This document shows, piece after piece, positions 13,350 through 22,005 of a DNA stretch of 28,479 bases. Under the pieces are notes generated by a model, which saw nothing but the letters and a program-made list of their open reading frames with translations, searched no databases and had not been told where the DNA came from. Source of the stretch: a virus; IMG/VR virus record IMGVR_UViG_3300010316_000033, positions 1-28,479 of that record. One strand, 5' to 3'. Position numbers and translations under genes: made by a program. How positions within the stretch are numbered: position 1 is the first letter of the stretch; every line of letters starts with the position of its first letter.

Positions 13350-14189
13350 TTATTGAGCAGCCTTAGCAAACTTTAAGATTTCGTCAAAACCTTTTTTGTC
13401 AGCCATCATACGACTTTTCATAACTTTCTGATTTGAACTATTTAGTTCTTTCATCATGTCGTTCAAATCGGATGCGTCTTCTTTATTGATAGTTACTGTA
13501 GAGCCGTCGTTTAGTTTCATTTCGCCAGCAGAAACTGCTTCTGAAAGGTCAACGGATTCGCCCATCATCTTGGTCATGCGTACACGTTTGTCGCCTTCAA
13601 TGTATGCATGTAAAGTTCTGATCTGATCATGTGCTGTTGCGAGTTTGTTCTGGAACCACTCTTCTGGATCAATACCCATGTCAAGATACTCCATGATTTC
13701 TTCAGCAGCGTAAGCAATGAACTCTAGCTGTCTTTCCATCATTGGGATTTCTTCCCACGGGTCTTCAGATAGCGTCTCTTCTTCAACTTTGTAAGGTGCA
13801 CCTTTTTTCTCTTTAGTGAAGTCTTCCAAGTCTTTTTCGCTCATCTTGAACATTTCTTTAGATGCGCCTTGAAGTTTAGATTTAGAAAGTTTACCACGCT
13901 TTACTGCTAGTGCAATTCTAGCTGAAATGGCTTGTGCTTTAGATTCAGCCTTTTCTTCTAGACCAAAAGACTCTTCTGTATAAGCCTGATCATAGACTTC
14001 TTCATCATCTTCTCTATCTGCGATACGAGTTTTATCTTTTTTCATCTTTTTGATAAGATCATCACTCTCTGGTGCACCGTAGTCTTTTACATTCACATTA
14101 TCGGTGTGCTGATCAAGAAATGCTTGTTCGTCTGGAGACTTAGGTCTTTGGACGGTCTCTTTTACCATTTGTTTGAATGACTTAACCAT
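13350..14189 (-). CDS. Prohead core protein in the gp68 position, with DUF3008-like segment
   Basis: 279 aa, twice the length of T4 gp68 (141 aa), and clear homology to it is not visible. The N-terminal part is charged and probably disordered. Residues about 85-135 contain ISARIALAVKRGKLSKSKL followed by GASKEMFKMSEKDLEDFTK, the pattern of the small bacterial DUF3008 proteins (K-x-L-x-G-A-S-K-x-M, then M-S-x-x-x-L-x-x-F). Residues about 150-205 (MERQLEFIAYAAEEIMEYL, then DPEEWFQNKLATAHDQI) form helices known to me from other marine phage prohead proteins. The start overlaps the gp67 stop (TAATG), so it is coupled to gp67. A scaffold-core role is inferred from position and composition. Confidence 0.72.
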   Translation of the reverse strand: MVKSFKQMVKETVQRPKSPDEQAFLDQHTDNVNVKDYGAPESDDLIKKMKKDKTRIADREDDEEVYDQAYTEESFGLEEKAESKAQAISARIALAVKRGKLSKSKLQGASKEMFKMSEKDLEDFTKEKKGAPYKVEEETLSEDPWEEIPMMERQLEFIAYAAEEIMEYLDMGIDPEEWFQNKLATAHDQIRTLHAYIEGDKRVRMTKMMGESVDLSEAVSAGEMKLNDGSTVTINKEDASDLNDMMKELNSSNQKVMKSRMMADKKGFDEILKFAKAAQ

Positions 14190-14410
14190 TAGTCTTCGTC
14201 CTCATCTTCTTCGTCTTCGTCTTCCATTTCTTCATCTTCATCATCTTCCATTTCTTCATCTTCGTCTTCTTCGTCTGCACTTTCGTACATTTCGGAAAAC
14301 TTTCTTTCAATGGCGAACTCAGTTTTTTCACCCATTAGATTATTGAAGACTTCTTCAAAAGACGAAGCATCGCCTTCAATTGCGCTTTTTACTAGATCGG
14401 AAATGCTCAT
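14189..14410 (-). CDS. gp67: gp67, prohead core protein
   Basis: 73 aa (T4 gp67: 80). Minor core protein involved in head-length control. The N-terminal MSISDLVKSAIEGDASSFEEVFNNL resembles gp67 of T4-like phages, and the last 30 residues are almost entirely Glu and Asp, as in the T4 protein. The acidic tract is coded by near-repetitive GAA/GAT codons. Led by its own TATAAATA and followed directly by the gp68-position gene. Confidence 0.85.
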   Translation of the reverse strand: MSISDLVKSAIEGDASSFEEVFNNLMGEKTEFAIERKFSEMYESADEEDEDEEMEDDEDEEMEDEDEEDEDED

Positions 14411-14439
14411 TGTTTTCTCCTCGATTTATCTCTATAATC

Positions 14440-14447
14440 TATTTATA
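14440..14447 (-). promoter_or_regulatory. Late promoter TATAAATA for gene 67 and the core-protein genes
   Basis: Perfect match on the minus strand, 29 bases before the gene 67 ATG and just beyond the end of gene 20. Probably serves 67, the gp68-position gene, the 82-aa gene and 21. Confidence 0.83.
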
Positions 14448-14458
14448 GATGTTTGACA

Positions 14459-16003
14459 TTAGACGCCAAAATTGCTGTCTTGTTCTTCTTCAGGCTCTTC
14501 GTCTTTTTCTTTTTCAATCTGATCTTTCATCTCATCAATTTCAGAGTCATTCATCTGTAGAATTTTATTTTGGACCCATTGTTTTGAGAAATAGCGACCA
14601 GTATACTCATCAATGTCACGAAGTACCTGAAGTCTGTTTTGCGTAATTTCAGACTCTTTTAGTTCTTCAAAATAGCTGTCACTGTTAAAGTCGTATCTGA
14701 TGTTTTGCTGAATAGCTTTCCATTCTTCTGGTGCAATAACACCTTTTAGAATAAGTTGCTTTTCTAATACCTTATCAAAAAGAATGGAGAATCTAACTCT
14801 CAGTCTTCTCACAAACTTACTAAACTTTACTTCATCACGACTGATTTCTGAAGCACGACCTAATGAGAATCCCGTTTCTGATTCCATTCTAGAAATAGGA
14901 ACATTCAAAGACTTGTAAAGACGTTTCTGAAAGTAGTTTACATCTTCCATTTCGCCTAGATTCTGTCCACCAGGTAGAGTTGTGATTTCTGTACCGCGTC
15001 CGCCTTCACGTCTTGGTAACCAAAAATCGTCTGTCATAGACATGTGGCGTCTGTCGTCTCTCACTTCACCAGTATTCATGTCATAAACAAGACGGTTCTT
15101 ATGCTTGGCCATCATGTCACGTAGATACTGTTCGGCCTTCATCTTAGGTAAGTTACCAACGTCAATGTAAAAAATACGTCTTTCTGGTGCTCTTGAGATT
15201 CTGTAAATCACAACAGCATCTTCCATCATGCGAAGTTGGTTTAGTGGCTTGTATGCTTTATGTAAATGTGATAAAACTAGAGTGTTGTTTTCATTCAAAA
15301 CACCAGAGTTACAATGTACAATAGAATCTTTTGCGATTCTTAATGTAGTGGAGTCATTGTCCCCATAAGTGTCCATGATGTTAGATCCATTCTTTATGTA
15401 AGAGTTGAATCCTTTATCACTGTAAATAAAGTACTCGTTTTTGATTTTCTTCGTGAACCCTGTGTTACCTTTATTATTAGAAATGCGTTCTTTTTCGTAT
15501 TCTCTTACTTTACGAAGTTTTCTCGGATCAATGTATCTAAGTTCTTGAATGCCTTTTTTAGGCTTACTTTCATCAATCATCACGTGGTAGTTTAGTCTTC
15601 CATCAACATACCATCTATGAAATGTTTCATAACCTTGATTTGAAAAGTCTAGTAGTGTTAGTACGTTATTAAACTCTTCTTGAATTTTTTTCTTTACCGA
15701 ATCCGATAGTTCTAGATCATCAGTAACACATTTTACTGGAACTTCGTTTTCAGAGATGTTTACCGCTTCGTTTACAATGTCGTCTGCGGCCATTTGAACT
15801 TCAGGATGCTGAATCATACTTCTGTATCTTTGAATGAGTTCAGCTTCAGATTTGGCTGTTCCTTCCAAATCAATAATACTACTTACTGCACCACCAGCAG
15901 CAGCAACGGAAAGAGAACCGTCTTCGTTTTCGGGTTCAGCGAAAGATCGAATCTCTTTATTTTCTTCTGTTTTTCTTTTGATGCTAAAACCAAATAGTTC
16001 CAA
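14459..16003 (-). CDS. gp20: gp20, portal protein
   Basis: 514 aa (T4 gp20: 524). Dodecameric portal at the head vertex; initiates prohead assembly and is the DNA channel. Typical blocks are ELIQRYRSM, HPEVQMAADDIVNEAV, VPVKCVTDD, FHRWYVDGRLNYHV, ELRYIDPRKLRKVREYE, YRISRAPERRIFYIDVGNLP, MSMTDDFWLPRREGGRGTEI and VKFSKFVRRLRVRF. The start is TTG (16003): AAAGGA lies seven bases upstream and MELFGFSIKRK matches the usual start of marine portals; no in-frame ATG fits. The C-terminus is acidic. Preceded by a hairpin that separates it from gene 19. Confidence 0.96.
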   Translation of the reverse strand: MELFGFSIKRKTEENKEIRSFAEPENEDGSLSVAAAGGAVSSIIDLEGTAKSEAELIQRYRSMIQHPEVQMAADDIVNEAVNISENEVPVKCVTDDLELSDSVKKKIQEEFNNVLTLLDFSNQGYETFHRWYVDGRLNYHVMIDESKPKKGIQELRYIDPRKLRKVREYEKERISNNKGNTGFTKKIKNEYFIYSDKGFNSYIKNGSNIMDTYGDNDSTTLRIAKDSIVHCNSGVLNENNTLVLSHLHKAYKPLNQLRMMEDAVVIYRISRAPERRIFYIDVGNLPKMKAEQYLRDMMAKHKNRLVYDMNTGEVRDDRRHMSMTDDFWLPRREGGRGTEITTLPGGQNLGEMEDVNYFQKRLYKSLNVPISRMESETGFSLGRASEISRDEVKFSKFVRRLRVRFSILFDKVLEKQLILKGVIAPEEWKAIQQNIRYDFNSDSYFEELKESEITQNRLQVLRDIDEYTGRYFSKQWVQNKILQMNDSEIDEMKDQIEKEKDEEPEEEQDSNFGV

Positions 16004-16022
16004 GTTATCATCCTTTATTTGA

Positions 16023-16047
16023 ATTGAAGGGGAGAACCCCCTTCAAT
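16023..16047. terminator. Hairpin between genes 19 and 20 (possible weak terminator)
   Basis: TTGAAGGGG at 16024-16032 pairs with CCCCTTCAA at 16038-16046, plus one outer A-T pair, around a five-base loop. Ten base pairs are stable, but the tail on the minus strand is TTCAAATAAAG, a poor U-tract, and so is that on the plus strand. It may attenuate gene 19 transcripts or mark a processing site ahead of the portal gene. Confidence 0.5.
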
Positions 16048-16074
16048 CTATTTAGCTACTTTAATATAGACTGA

Positions 16075-16638
16075 TTAGCCCATGTTGTTAGCAGCACCAT
16101 TCAGGCCTGCTACGGTCCAGTAGTCGTACTGCCATGTAACGTCAAAACGTTCAATGTCGTCAGTAGTATCCCAATCCATCGCAATTTCAGCAACGTTAGA
16201 AGGATACAATCCGATAAATGTGTAGACCTTTAGCGCTCTACCATCTTTACCGTACTGAGTGATGTTCGCCTGTGACTTATATGTGGCTGGGCTTTGACCC
16301 GTTTCTCTCAAGTTAGCCTCGTGAGAATTGATTCTAGCCATCCAGTTTTCTACGTTATCACGAATAAGGAAGTCCTCATCGTTCATAACTGTTACAGACC
16401 ACTCACCGAACGTTCTGTCTCCAGCAAGTTTGATCTTTCTTCCGAAATAAGGAACTTCAATAGTTCCCATTTCAGAAGGTGGAAGTGTGGAAGCCTGAAT
16501 CAAAAACTGACCCTTGTTGCCTGCACCACCTACATCGCCTACACCTGTAGGCCATACAAGATCAACCTTGAATAGTGAGGCTTTCGCCCCACCAAACTGT
16601 AGACCTTCTGATTTGAATTCGTTGATGTTGAAAGTCAT
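16075..16638 (-). CDS. gp19: gp19, tail tube protein
   Basis: 187 aa (T4 gp19: 163). Forms stacked hexameric rings of the inner tail tube. The gp19 pattern is present: FLIQASTLPPSEMGTIEVPYFGRKIKLAGDRTF, then the hallmark WSVTVMNDEDF-x-I-R, NVENWMARINSH, and near the end IGLYPSNVAEIAMDWDTTD followed by FDVTWQYDYW. Follows the sheath gene after 26 bases that include AATAAATA (16666-16659), one base off the late consensus. Ribosome binding site AGGAG. Confidence 0.95.
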   Translation of the reverse strand: MTFNINEFKSEGLQFGGAKASLFKVDLVWPTGVGDVGGAGNKGQFLIQASTLPPSEMGTIEVPYFGRKIKLAGDRTFGEWSVTVMNDEDFLIRDNVENWMARINSHEANLRETGQSPATYKSQANITQYGKDGRALKVYTFIGLYPSNVAEIAMDWDTTDDIERFDVTWQYDYWTVAGLNGAANNMG

Positions 16639-16658
16639 TTTTTATCTCCTCTTTATTC

Positions 16659-16666
16659 TATTTATT
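16659..16666 (-). promoter_or_regulatory. Late-promoter-like AATAAATA before gene 19
   Basis: One mismatch (first T) to the TATAAATA consensus, 20 bases before the gene 19 ATG. Could raise tube protein levels over the sheath transcript; weaker evidence than the perfect sites. Confidence 0.4.
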
Positions 16667-18428
16667 ATGTTGCTTGACCAACAATTTCAGAGAACTCAAC
16701 ACCTGTACGAACAGCAACGAAGTTCAACTGGATGAAGTTGATAGAACGTGCTGGTTTGATGTAAATGTCACCAATGAAATCATTTCTGTCAATGACTTCA
16801 GGAGTGTTATTAGTACCATCACATACAACGCGGAAGTCTGTGATACCACGGCGACCCTGCACATCTCTTAGGAAAGGTTCTACTAGATTGCGGAACTGCG
16901 CTCTTGTAAAGTCGTCGTTGAACTCGAAGAGTGAACGGCGGGCAGAGATAGCAATAGCTTTTTCAAGAACAATAAACAAGCGACGGACATTGATACGATC
17001 AAACGCACTTGGTTGGTTCAAGAATGTCTTGTCACCAAATAGAAGTGCACCTTGACCAGCTTGTGAAATAACTGGGTTGATACCATTCTTGTAGATCAAG
17101 TCTCTCTCAGCTTTTGTTGGGTTTAGAGAAAGTTTCACAACGTTCTTGATGAAACCTCTGTTGTAGCCAGCAGGGGAATACCAAGGATCGCGGTTGTCGT
17201 CTGTTCTTGCACAAAGACCAGCAACGTCACCATTTAGCGGTACCCAACGATAAACGTCATTGTATTTGTCGTACTGATACTTGAAACCAGAGTCAACGAC
17301 TGCGTAAGAAGACGTTGAAAGACCAGAAACAGCAGTCACAAGATTCTGTGCTGTGTAGCTTCCTGGCGTTACGTTTGGCGTGATGAACACAACACAATCG
17401 CGGCGCTTTTCAGCAATGTTGTCAATCAGATAGTTAGCAAACGCATCCGCTCTAGGAGGCCCTTGTAGAATCAGAGAAACGTCAACTTCTTCAGCAGTCT
17501 GATAAAGATCGTAACCAGCAGCAAGAGTACCAACAGGGATTGTTGATTCTGTTGCACCGTCGTCACCGCCAGTAAAACTTTCATACCCTTTTGTAGCTAG
17601 GGCAGCAACTGTTCTGCGGATGTAAGACGATCTCTGTTCAAGAGCATCGTTTACGTATGCTGTAGTACCGTCAAAGAATTTTGTCCCAGCAACTGTAGAT
17701 AGATTTGAGTATGTCTCAAGAATCGTACCAGCTTCGCCTGTGAACTCACCGCCTTCGTCGTAAACAACAATGTGTAGTTCGTTTGTACCTGGTGCTGTCT
17801 CAAAGAAGCTAGACCAACCCCACTTAACATCAAATGATGTGTTTGCGGCGTTTTCAACAGCAATGTACTTTGTGTTGAATGCGACTGTTGCGCTGTATGT
17901 ACCAGCATTGTTTGCGATGGAACCGATAGATGCGATTCTTAGTTCTTGATTGTTTACAACTAGAACGTCACCGACTTCAATCTCGTTTAGATCGTCATCG
18001 GAACCGCTAACTGTGCCGCTTGCACTTGACGCATTGATGTCAATAGTGTATGTAGAAGCTGCACCATTGAACTCGGAAGCAGATGTTACATAAGCAACAG
18101 CAAGCGAGTTACCTAGTTCACCTTCGTAAGCAGCTTCAAATGCGCCGTTTGCATCAGCAACAGCAGCATTAGCAGTTACTCGTGTAACGTATAACGCATC
18201 ACTGTAGCCTAGAAAGTTTGCGGCTGTGAAGAATGTTTCATAGTTGTCGTTTGTTGGTTTACCGAATGTGTTAGCAAGCTCTACTTCATTGCTTACTAAG
18301 ATGCGCTCATTAGTGGGACCCCATCTAAATACACCAGCAATCGCACCTTCTGTAGTCGCGACACCTGGAACCACTGTAGTCAGATCAATCTCACTTACAT
18401 TAACGCCTGGGCTAATTGAAAAAGGCAT
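16665..18428 (-). CDS. gp18: gp18, contractile tail sheath protein
   Basis: 587 aa (T4 gp18: 659). Sheath subunit that contracts to drive the tube through the host envelope. N-terminal SPGVNVSEIDLTTVVPGVATTEGAIAG and GPTNERILVSNEVELANTFGKP are typical, as are the C-terminal YKNGINPVISQAGQGALLFGDKTF, RRLFIVLEKAIAISARR, FEFNDDFTRAQFRNLVEPFL and the final INFIQLNFVAVRTGVEFSEIVG. The middle (about 110-290) is the variable, exposed domain. Own late promoter upstream; AAGGAG before the ATG. Confidence 0.96.
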   Translation of the reverse strand: MPFSISPGVNVSEIDLTTVVPGVATTEGAIAGVFRWGPTNERILVSNEVELANTFGKPTNDNYETFFTAANFLGYSDALYVTRVTANAAVADANGAFEAAYEGELGNSLAVAYVTSASEFNGAASTYTIDINASSASGTVSGSDDDLNEIEVGDVLVVNNQELRIASIGSIANNAGTYSATVAFNTKYIAVENAANTSFDVKWGWSSFFETAPGTNELHIVVYDEGGEFTGEAGTILETYSNLSTVAGTKFFDGTTAYVNDALEQRSSYIRRTVAALATKGYESFTGGDDGATESTIPVGTLAAGYDLYQTAEEVDVSLILQGPPRADAFANYLIDNIAEKRRDCVVFITPNVTPGSYTAQNLVTAVSGLSTSSYAVVDSGFKYQYDKYNDVYRWVPLNGDVAGLCARTDDNRDPWYSPAGYNRGFIKNVVKLSLNPTKAERDLIYKNGINPVISQAGQGALLFGDKTFLNQPSAFDRINVRRLFIVLEKAIAISARRSLFEFNDDFTRAQFRNLVEPFLRDVQGRRGITDFRVVCDGTNNTPEVIDRNDFIGDIYIKPARSINFIQLNFVAVRTGVEFSEIVGQAT

Positions 18429-18472
18429 TTTTTAATACTCCTTATGGTTAGGTTGGATTTTCAACTCTAACT

Positions 18473-18480
18473 TATTTATA
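18473..18480 (-). promoter_or_regulatory. Late promoter TATAAATA for gene 18
   Basis: Perfect match on the minus strand, 44 bases before the gene 18 ATG and beyond the gene 17 stop. Confidence 0.83.
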
Positions 18481-18495
18481 AAAATAAGCATCTTA

Positions 18496-20124
18496 TTAGA
18501 ACATCCAATTATTACCTGAATCGTCTCTGTTAAATGATGTGTCTTCGTCTAGATCGTAATCATTGAATCCGACAGGCAACATTTCTTCATACAATTCTTC
18601 TTCTGATCTTTGCTTCAATCTGCTTAGCGTATTTATGTCGGTGAGTTCTTTGAAGAACCCCTGATCTGTTAACCATCCGAACAAAACGAGACACATAACT
18701 AAATCATCATTACAACCAGACTCTGCTTCGTAAGAAATGCCTTTTCTAGAGAATGTAGAAAGTTCTTGAATCGTTTGAAAGTCATTGACGATCATCTGAT
18801 CTTGTTCAATCAACATTTTCAGCATGTTACATCCAACAGCCTTGACAGATTTTGTTGTTCTGATACCTTTATCAGAGTTGCGTCCAAACCCAGATGAAAT
18901 TCTTTTTCCAGCACGGCCAGCGGATTCTGTGTAAAGTAATGCTTCAACTTCAAACTCATAGTGAAGTGTCTCAGAGACTTGTTCGCCAATGTCATTCACT
19001 TCAACAAGAATGTAAGCATCATTGTATAGCTTGTGACACATGTGTATTATTTGCGCATAGTCAATAGGTGTTACCATGTTGTCTCTAAATGTACACACTT
19101 GACGATAAGGCATTTTTGTTATGTCAATGATTTGAAATGCCGAATAGTCTAGACCTTTGCCGCGAGAAACGTCAACAACACAAACGTAGATGCGATCTTT
19201 TTCTGGCTTTTCGTATTGTCTTATCTTATCTCTTTCAAAGATAGGCTCTCTGATAACAAGTTGTTTTAGCTTAGAACCATCAATAAGTGTGCCAGAACTA
19301 CCTAAGAACGCACATGCAAATTCTTGGGTGAACTTTTCCATGTCAAAGTCCATACCCTCAAGCGTCTCGCGCTTCCACTCTTCATCTCGTCCTGGAACTT
19401 TCCACCAAGGAACTTCAATGTATTTATAACCATTTTTCTCTTCTTTAGCACCTTCACAAGTCTTATAGAAATGATTTAACCCATTTGGCGTTGATGTAAA
19501 TAAAATCTTTGTAGTCTTACCAGATGAAATGGTTGGGAAAACAGAAGCAAAGAACTCGTCCCAGTTTTCAACGAATGCAGTTTCGTCAATGTATAGAAAT
19601 GAAATAGATTTACCACGAATAGCACTTGATGAAGTTGCACCCGCAATAATCTTACAACCGTTTTCAAACTCAACAGAGCCTTTATTCCATTCAACTACAC
19701 CCTGTTGAATCCACTTGGGTAATGCTTCGTATGCGATTTTGATTCTGTCTAGAATCTCTCTTGCGGCATCACCCTTGTTTGCAAGTAGTGCCACTGTCTT
19801 GTGATCATTGAATAGAACATAGTGAAGAATGATGGCCATGGCCGTTGTTGTTTTGCCAGCCTGTCTGGATGTGTTTACTGAAACTCTACGATTGTTAGTA
19901 ATCTTCTCGGCAATTTCTTTTTGATAGTCGTACATTTTGATAGGGATAAGACCGTGATCAACATGTACGATCTTGATGTACTTCTCAGCAAAGTAAATGG
20001 GGTCGTTTGAACACTTTATAAACTCCTTGACCATTTCAGGAGTGTACTGTATTTCTGCCCCCTTGCCCTTGATGTTGGTATTACCGAGATACCCCTTTAT
20101 CTTATTCGTCGTCTGATCCATCAT
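18496..20124 (-). CDS. gp17: gp17, large terminase (packaging ATPase and nuclease)
   Basis: 542 aa (T4 gp17: 610). Motor that cuts concatemers and pumps DNA into the prohead. Walker A SRQAGKT (res. 86-92), Walker B FLYIDE with Asp180 and Glu181, and the coupling motif FTSTPNGLNHFY. The C-terminal RNase H-like nuclease shows VCVVDVSRGKGLDYSAF (first metal-binding Asp), LVEVNDIGEQV and GCNDDLVMCLVL (last Asp pair). Starts at one of two tandem ATGs inside the end of gene 16, overlapping by 23 bases. If the DNA is hypermodified as proposed for the left cassette, this motor would handle modified substrate. Confidence 0.97.
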   Translation of the reverse strand: MMDQTTNKIKGYLGNTNIKGKGAEIQYTPEMVKEFIKCSNDPIYFAEKYIKIVHVDHGLIPIKMYDYQKEIAEKITNNRRVSVNTSRQAGKTTTAMAIILHYVLFNDHKTVALLANKGDAAREILDRIKIAYEALPKWIQQGVVEWNKGSVEFENGCKIIAGATSSSAIRGKSISFLYIDETAFVENWDEFFASVFPTISSGKTTKILFTSTPNGLNHFYKTCEGAKEEKNGYKYIEVPWWKVPGRDEEWKRETLEGMDFDMEKFTQEFACAFLGSSGTLIDGSKLKQLVIREPIFERDKIRQYEKPEKDRIYVCVVDVSRGKGLDYSAFQIIDITKMPYRQVCTFRDNMVTPIDYAQIIHMCHKLYNDAYILVEVNDIGEQVSETLHYEFEVEALLYTESAGRAGKRISSGFGRNSDKGIRTTKSVKAVGCNMLKMLIEQDQMIVNDFQTIQELSTFSRKGISYEAESGCNDDLVMCLVLFGWLTDQGFFKELTDINTLSRLKQRSEEELYEEMLPVGFNDYDLDEDTSFNRDDSGNNWMF

Positions 20125-20524
20125 CTTGTGATCTCATTTCTTTTAGCATTTTTTGAAGTTCGCTTGTACTACCAACGAAAAGATTATTATTAGTGACCTG
20201 TTGCTTTTCTTCTGGTGCTTGTTCAGACTTTCTGTCTTTATTCATAGCAACCAAATCTTTGTTAGCGTCAACAAGTGTTTTCATAAGAGTGGAAACGACT
20301 TCATACGCGCGTGGATGTTCGCTCGCGCGGGCCAGGTCCATCATTTCTTCAAGAGCCTTTGATCCGTGTTCAATAACTGAATAGAAGTTTTCTCTTGCGT
20401 ATTGATAATCATTATCACTGTTTTCGTCTATTAATGATCTTTTAGCAGGTGTTTCTGATACTATTTCACCTTCTATAGGAGCTGGCGCGATGCCTAGCGA
20501 ATCTTCAATCTTTTTATCACTCAT
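20102..20524 (-). CDS. gp16: gp16, small terminase
   Basis: 140 aa (T4 gp16: 164). Ring-forming regulator that helps gp17 recognise and cut DNA. Matches T4 in DYQYARENFYSVIEHG-like helix 1, ASEHPRAYEVVSTLMKTLVDANKDL (the central coiled coil, compare DSPRHMEVFATLM in T4) and NLFVGSTSELQKML (compare VFMGSPTELMDEI). I start at ATG 20524 rather than an upstream TTG at 20530, because AAGGA lies six bases before it; the ATGAGTGA overlap with gene 15 also fits coupling. Acidic C-terminus. Confidence 0.92.
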   Translation of the reverse strand: MSDKKIEDSLGIAPAPIEGEIVSETPAKRSLIDENSDNDYQYARENFYSVIEHGSKALEEMMDLARASEHPRAYEVVSTLMKTLVDANKDLVAMNKDRKSEQAPEEKQQVTNNNLFVGSTSELQKMLKEMRSQDDGSDDE

Positions 20525-21317
20525 CAACAATCCTTACAATGTAAGCCCAGTCATCATCAACATCAATGTCTAGGTATGGTATAGTCTCATTTATGTCTGT
20601 CGTCGGTTCACCATTAGCAGTCAGACCAGGCTGAATGTTTATAGATTCCACTATGTCAGCATCATCTTCTATTCTGTCATAGAAGTTTACATCAACAAAC
20701 TTGATAATCTTCTTGGTTGAACTTGGACCGAAATAGTAACCCTTCAGTGTAAAGTTGAGTGTCCAAATGATCACTCTTCTAGTCTGAAAGTCATTCTCGT
20801 ATGTGTCTTCCATTGACACGTCATTCAGAACAATCGGTATGTCAAAGTACGTATCAATGTCATCAACTAACTTTGCTGATACCGTTACGTCAGGCTTGAA
20901 ATACGGTATGATTTGTTCTATAATCTTTAGACCGTCTTCATTATACTTCGCCATAATGTTCAACTGAAAGTTTAGATCATAAGGCGAAGGGTTGTATCTG
21001 TATGTTAATGCGTCATTATTACCTGGAGTAGACTTGGAGATTCTATGAAGTGATGACAACTTTCTTTCTGGATTGTATGAAACGTCTGTAATCTCAAATG
21101 ACATTCTAGGCAGTGTCATAGCAGGTGCAGAAAGATTGGGGTCACCATCAAGTCTTGCTAGAATCTTTTGGTAAGGTGCATAGTGAATAGGCACCTTCAT
21201 TCTCTGAATCTCTGTTCCAGAGTTATCATCTCTTGTTATGATAATGTTATTGAAGAGTGTGCCAAAAGTGGCCACTAGTCTTCGTGTGGTTTGATTGTAA
21301 AACTGTGTACCGTACAT
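20517..21317 (-). CDS. gp15: gp15, tail terminator / sheath stabiliser
   Basis: 266 aa (T4 gp15: 272). Caps the finished tail and joins it to the head. The N-terminus MYGTQFYNQTTRRLVATFGTLF, followed by the conserved VPIHYAPYQKILARLD, LPRMSFEITDVSYNPERKL and the C-terminal RRVIIWTLNFTLKGYYFGP, is diagnostic. It starts on the stop of gene 14 (TAATG) and ends eight bases inside gene 16. Confidence 0.95.
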   Translation of the reverse strand: MYGTQFYNQTTRRLVATFGTLFNNIIITRDDNSGTEIQRMKVPIHYAPYQKILARLDGDPNLSAPAMTLPRMSFEITDVSYNPERKLSSLHRISKSTPGNNDALTYRYNPSPYDLNFQLNIMAKYNEDGLKIIEQIIPYFKPDVTVSAKLVDDIDTYFDIPIVLNDVSMEDTYENDFQTRRVIIWTLNFTLKGYYFGPSSTKKIIKFVDVNFYDRIEDDADIVESINIQPGLTANGEPTTDINETIPYLDIDVDDDWAYIVRIVDE

Positions 21318-21970
21318 TATAATTCTCCAAACGGATTAGCTTCAGACCAATCAACGATTCCATCAGCCTCTTGCTCAATTGTGAAGTTATCCGCAAATAG
21401 ATCAATTTCTTCAAGACTATATGCTTCTGTGTTGCTTGTCGTAACATAATCAGCAAGAATCTCATCAATCTCTTCAACACCAGTCTGGAATCTTTCGTTA
21501 CTGTACTCAAACAACTCACATTTGAGATCATAAGTTTGAAGACTGCCCATCTGATAGAAGATTGCCTCGTGTTCAACGTGCATAATCTTGAACAGCTTAT
21601 TGTTCAGAGGTAGATAGATTAGATCGCCTTCAAATGGTCTTACATCTTCGTTGTAGTAACCGACTTCTTTGTTGAAAGTTCTCATAGCAATCGTGAGTGT
21701 AACCGAGTCGCGAATCTGTAGACCGAACTTAGATAAGAAGTCGCCTTCTCCACCAAATCCATCAATCTCTTTGATGTACAGTTCTACCATGTTAGCAGAA
21801 CTATAAACTGGTAGATCGTCTTCGTTTAGCAACTCATCCCTTGCGCCAATCGTGCGTTTGATGTACCATGTATCTATACCATAAATGCGGATAGACTCTA
21901 TGATCAGATCCTCTATGAGTTCTTGTTCTGAAGAGTTGGTGAAGTTGTTGAAATAAAAATTTACCGCCAT
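21317..21970 (-). CDS. gp14: gp14, neck protein
   Basis: 217 aa (T4 gp14: 256). Connects the head completion complex to the tail. Conserved parts: LIIESIRIYGIDTWYIKRTIGARDELLNED (compare [20 protein letters not shown] in T4), FLSKFGLQIRDSVTLTI, PFEGDLIYLPLNNKLFKIMHVE and IFYQMGSLQTYDLKCELFEYS. The C-terminus ends in SEANPFGEL, reminiscent of the short Phe-containing end of T4 gp14. A perfect late promoter 28 bases upstream overlaps the stop codon of the GIY-YIG gene. Confidence 0.94.
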   Translation of the reverse strand: MAVNFYFNNFTNSSEQELIEDLIIESIRIYGIDTWYIKRTIGARDELLNEDDLPVYSSANMVELYIKEIDGFGGEGDFLSKFGLQIRDSVTLTIAMRTFNKEVGYYNEDVRPFEGDLIYLPLNNKLFKIMHVEHEAIFYQMGSLQTYDLKCELFEYSNERFQTGVEEIDEILADYVTTSNTEAYSLEEIDLFADNFTIEQEADGIVDWSEANPFGEL

Positions 21971-21997
21971 GATGCATACGCCTCTTGATTATAAAGG

Positions 21998-22005
21998 TAT
22001 TTATA
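21998..22005 (-). promoter_or_regulatory. Late promoter TATAAATA for gene 14
   Basis: Perfect match on the minus strand. The stop codon TAA of the GIY-YIG gene (22003-22001) lies inside the promoter, so the homing gene ends exactly where the expression signal for 14-15-16-17 begins. Confidence 0.82.

Noticed and set aside
19421-19428. Perfect TATAAATA on the minus strand inside gene 17
   Set aside because: Lies in the middle of terminase codons (GYKYIEV) with no gene start downstream; treated as a chance match.
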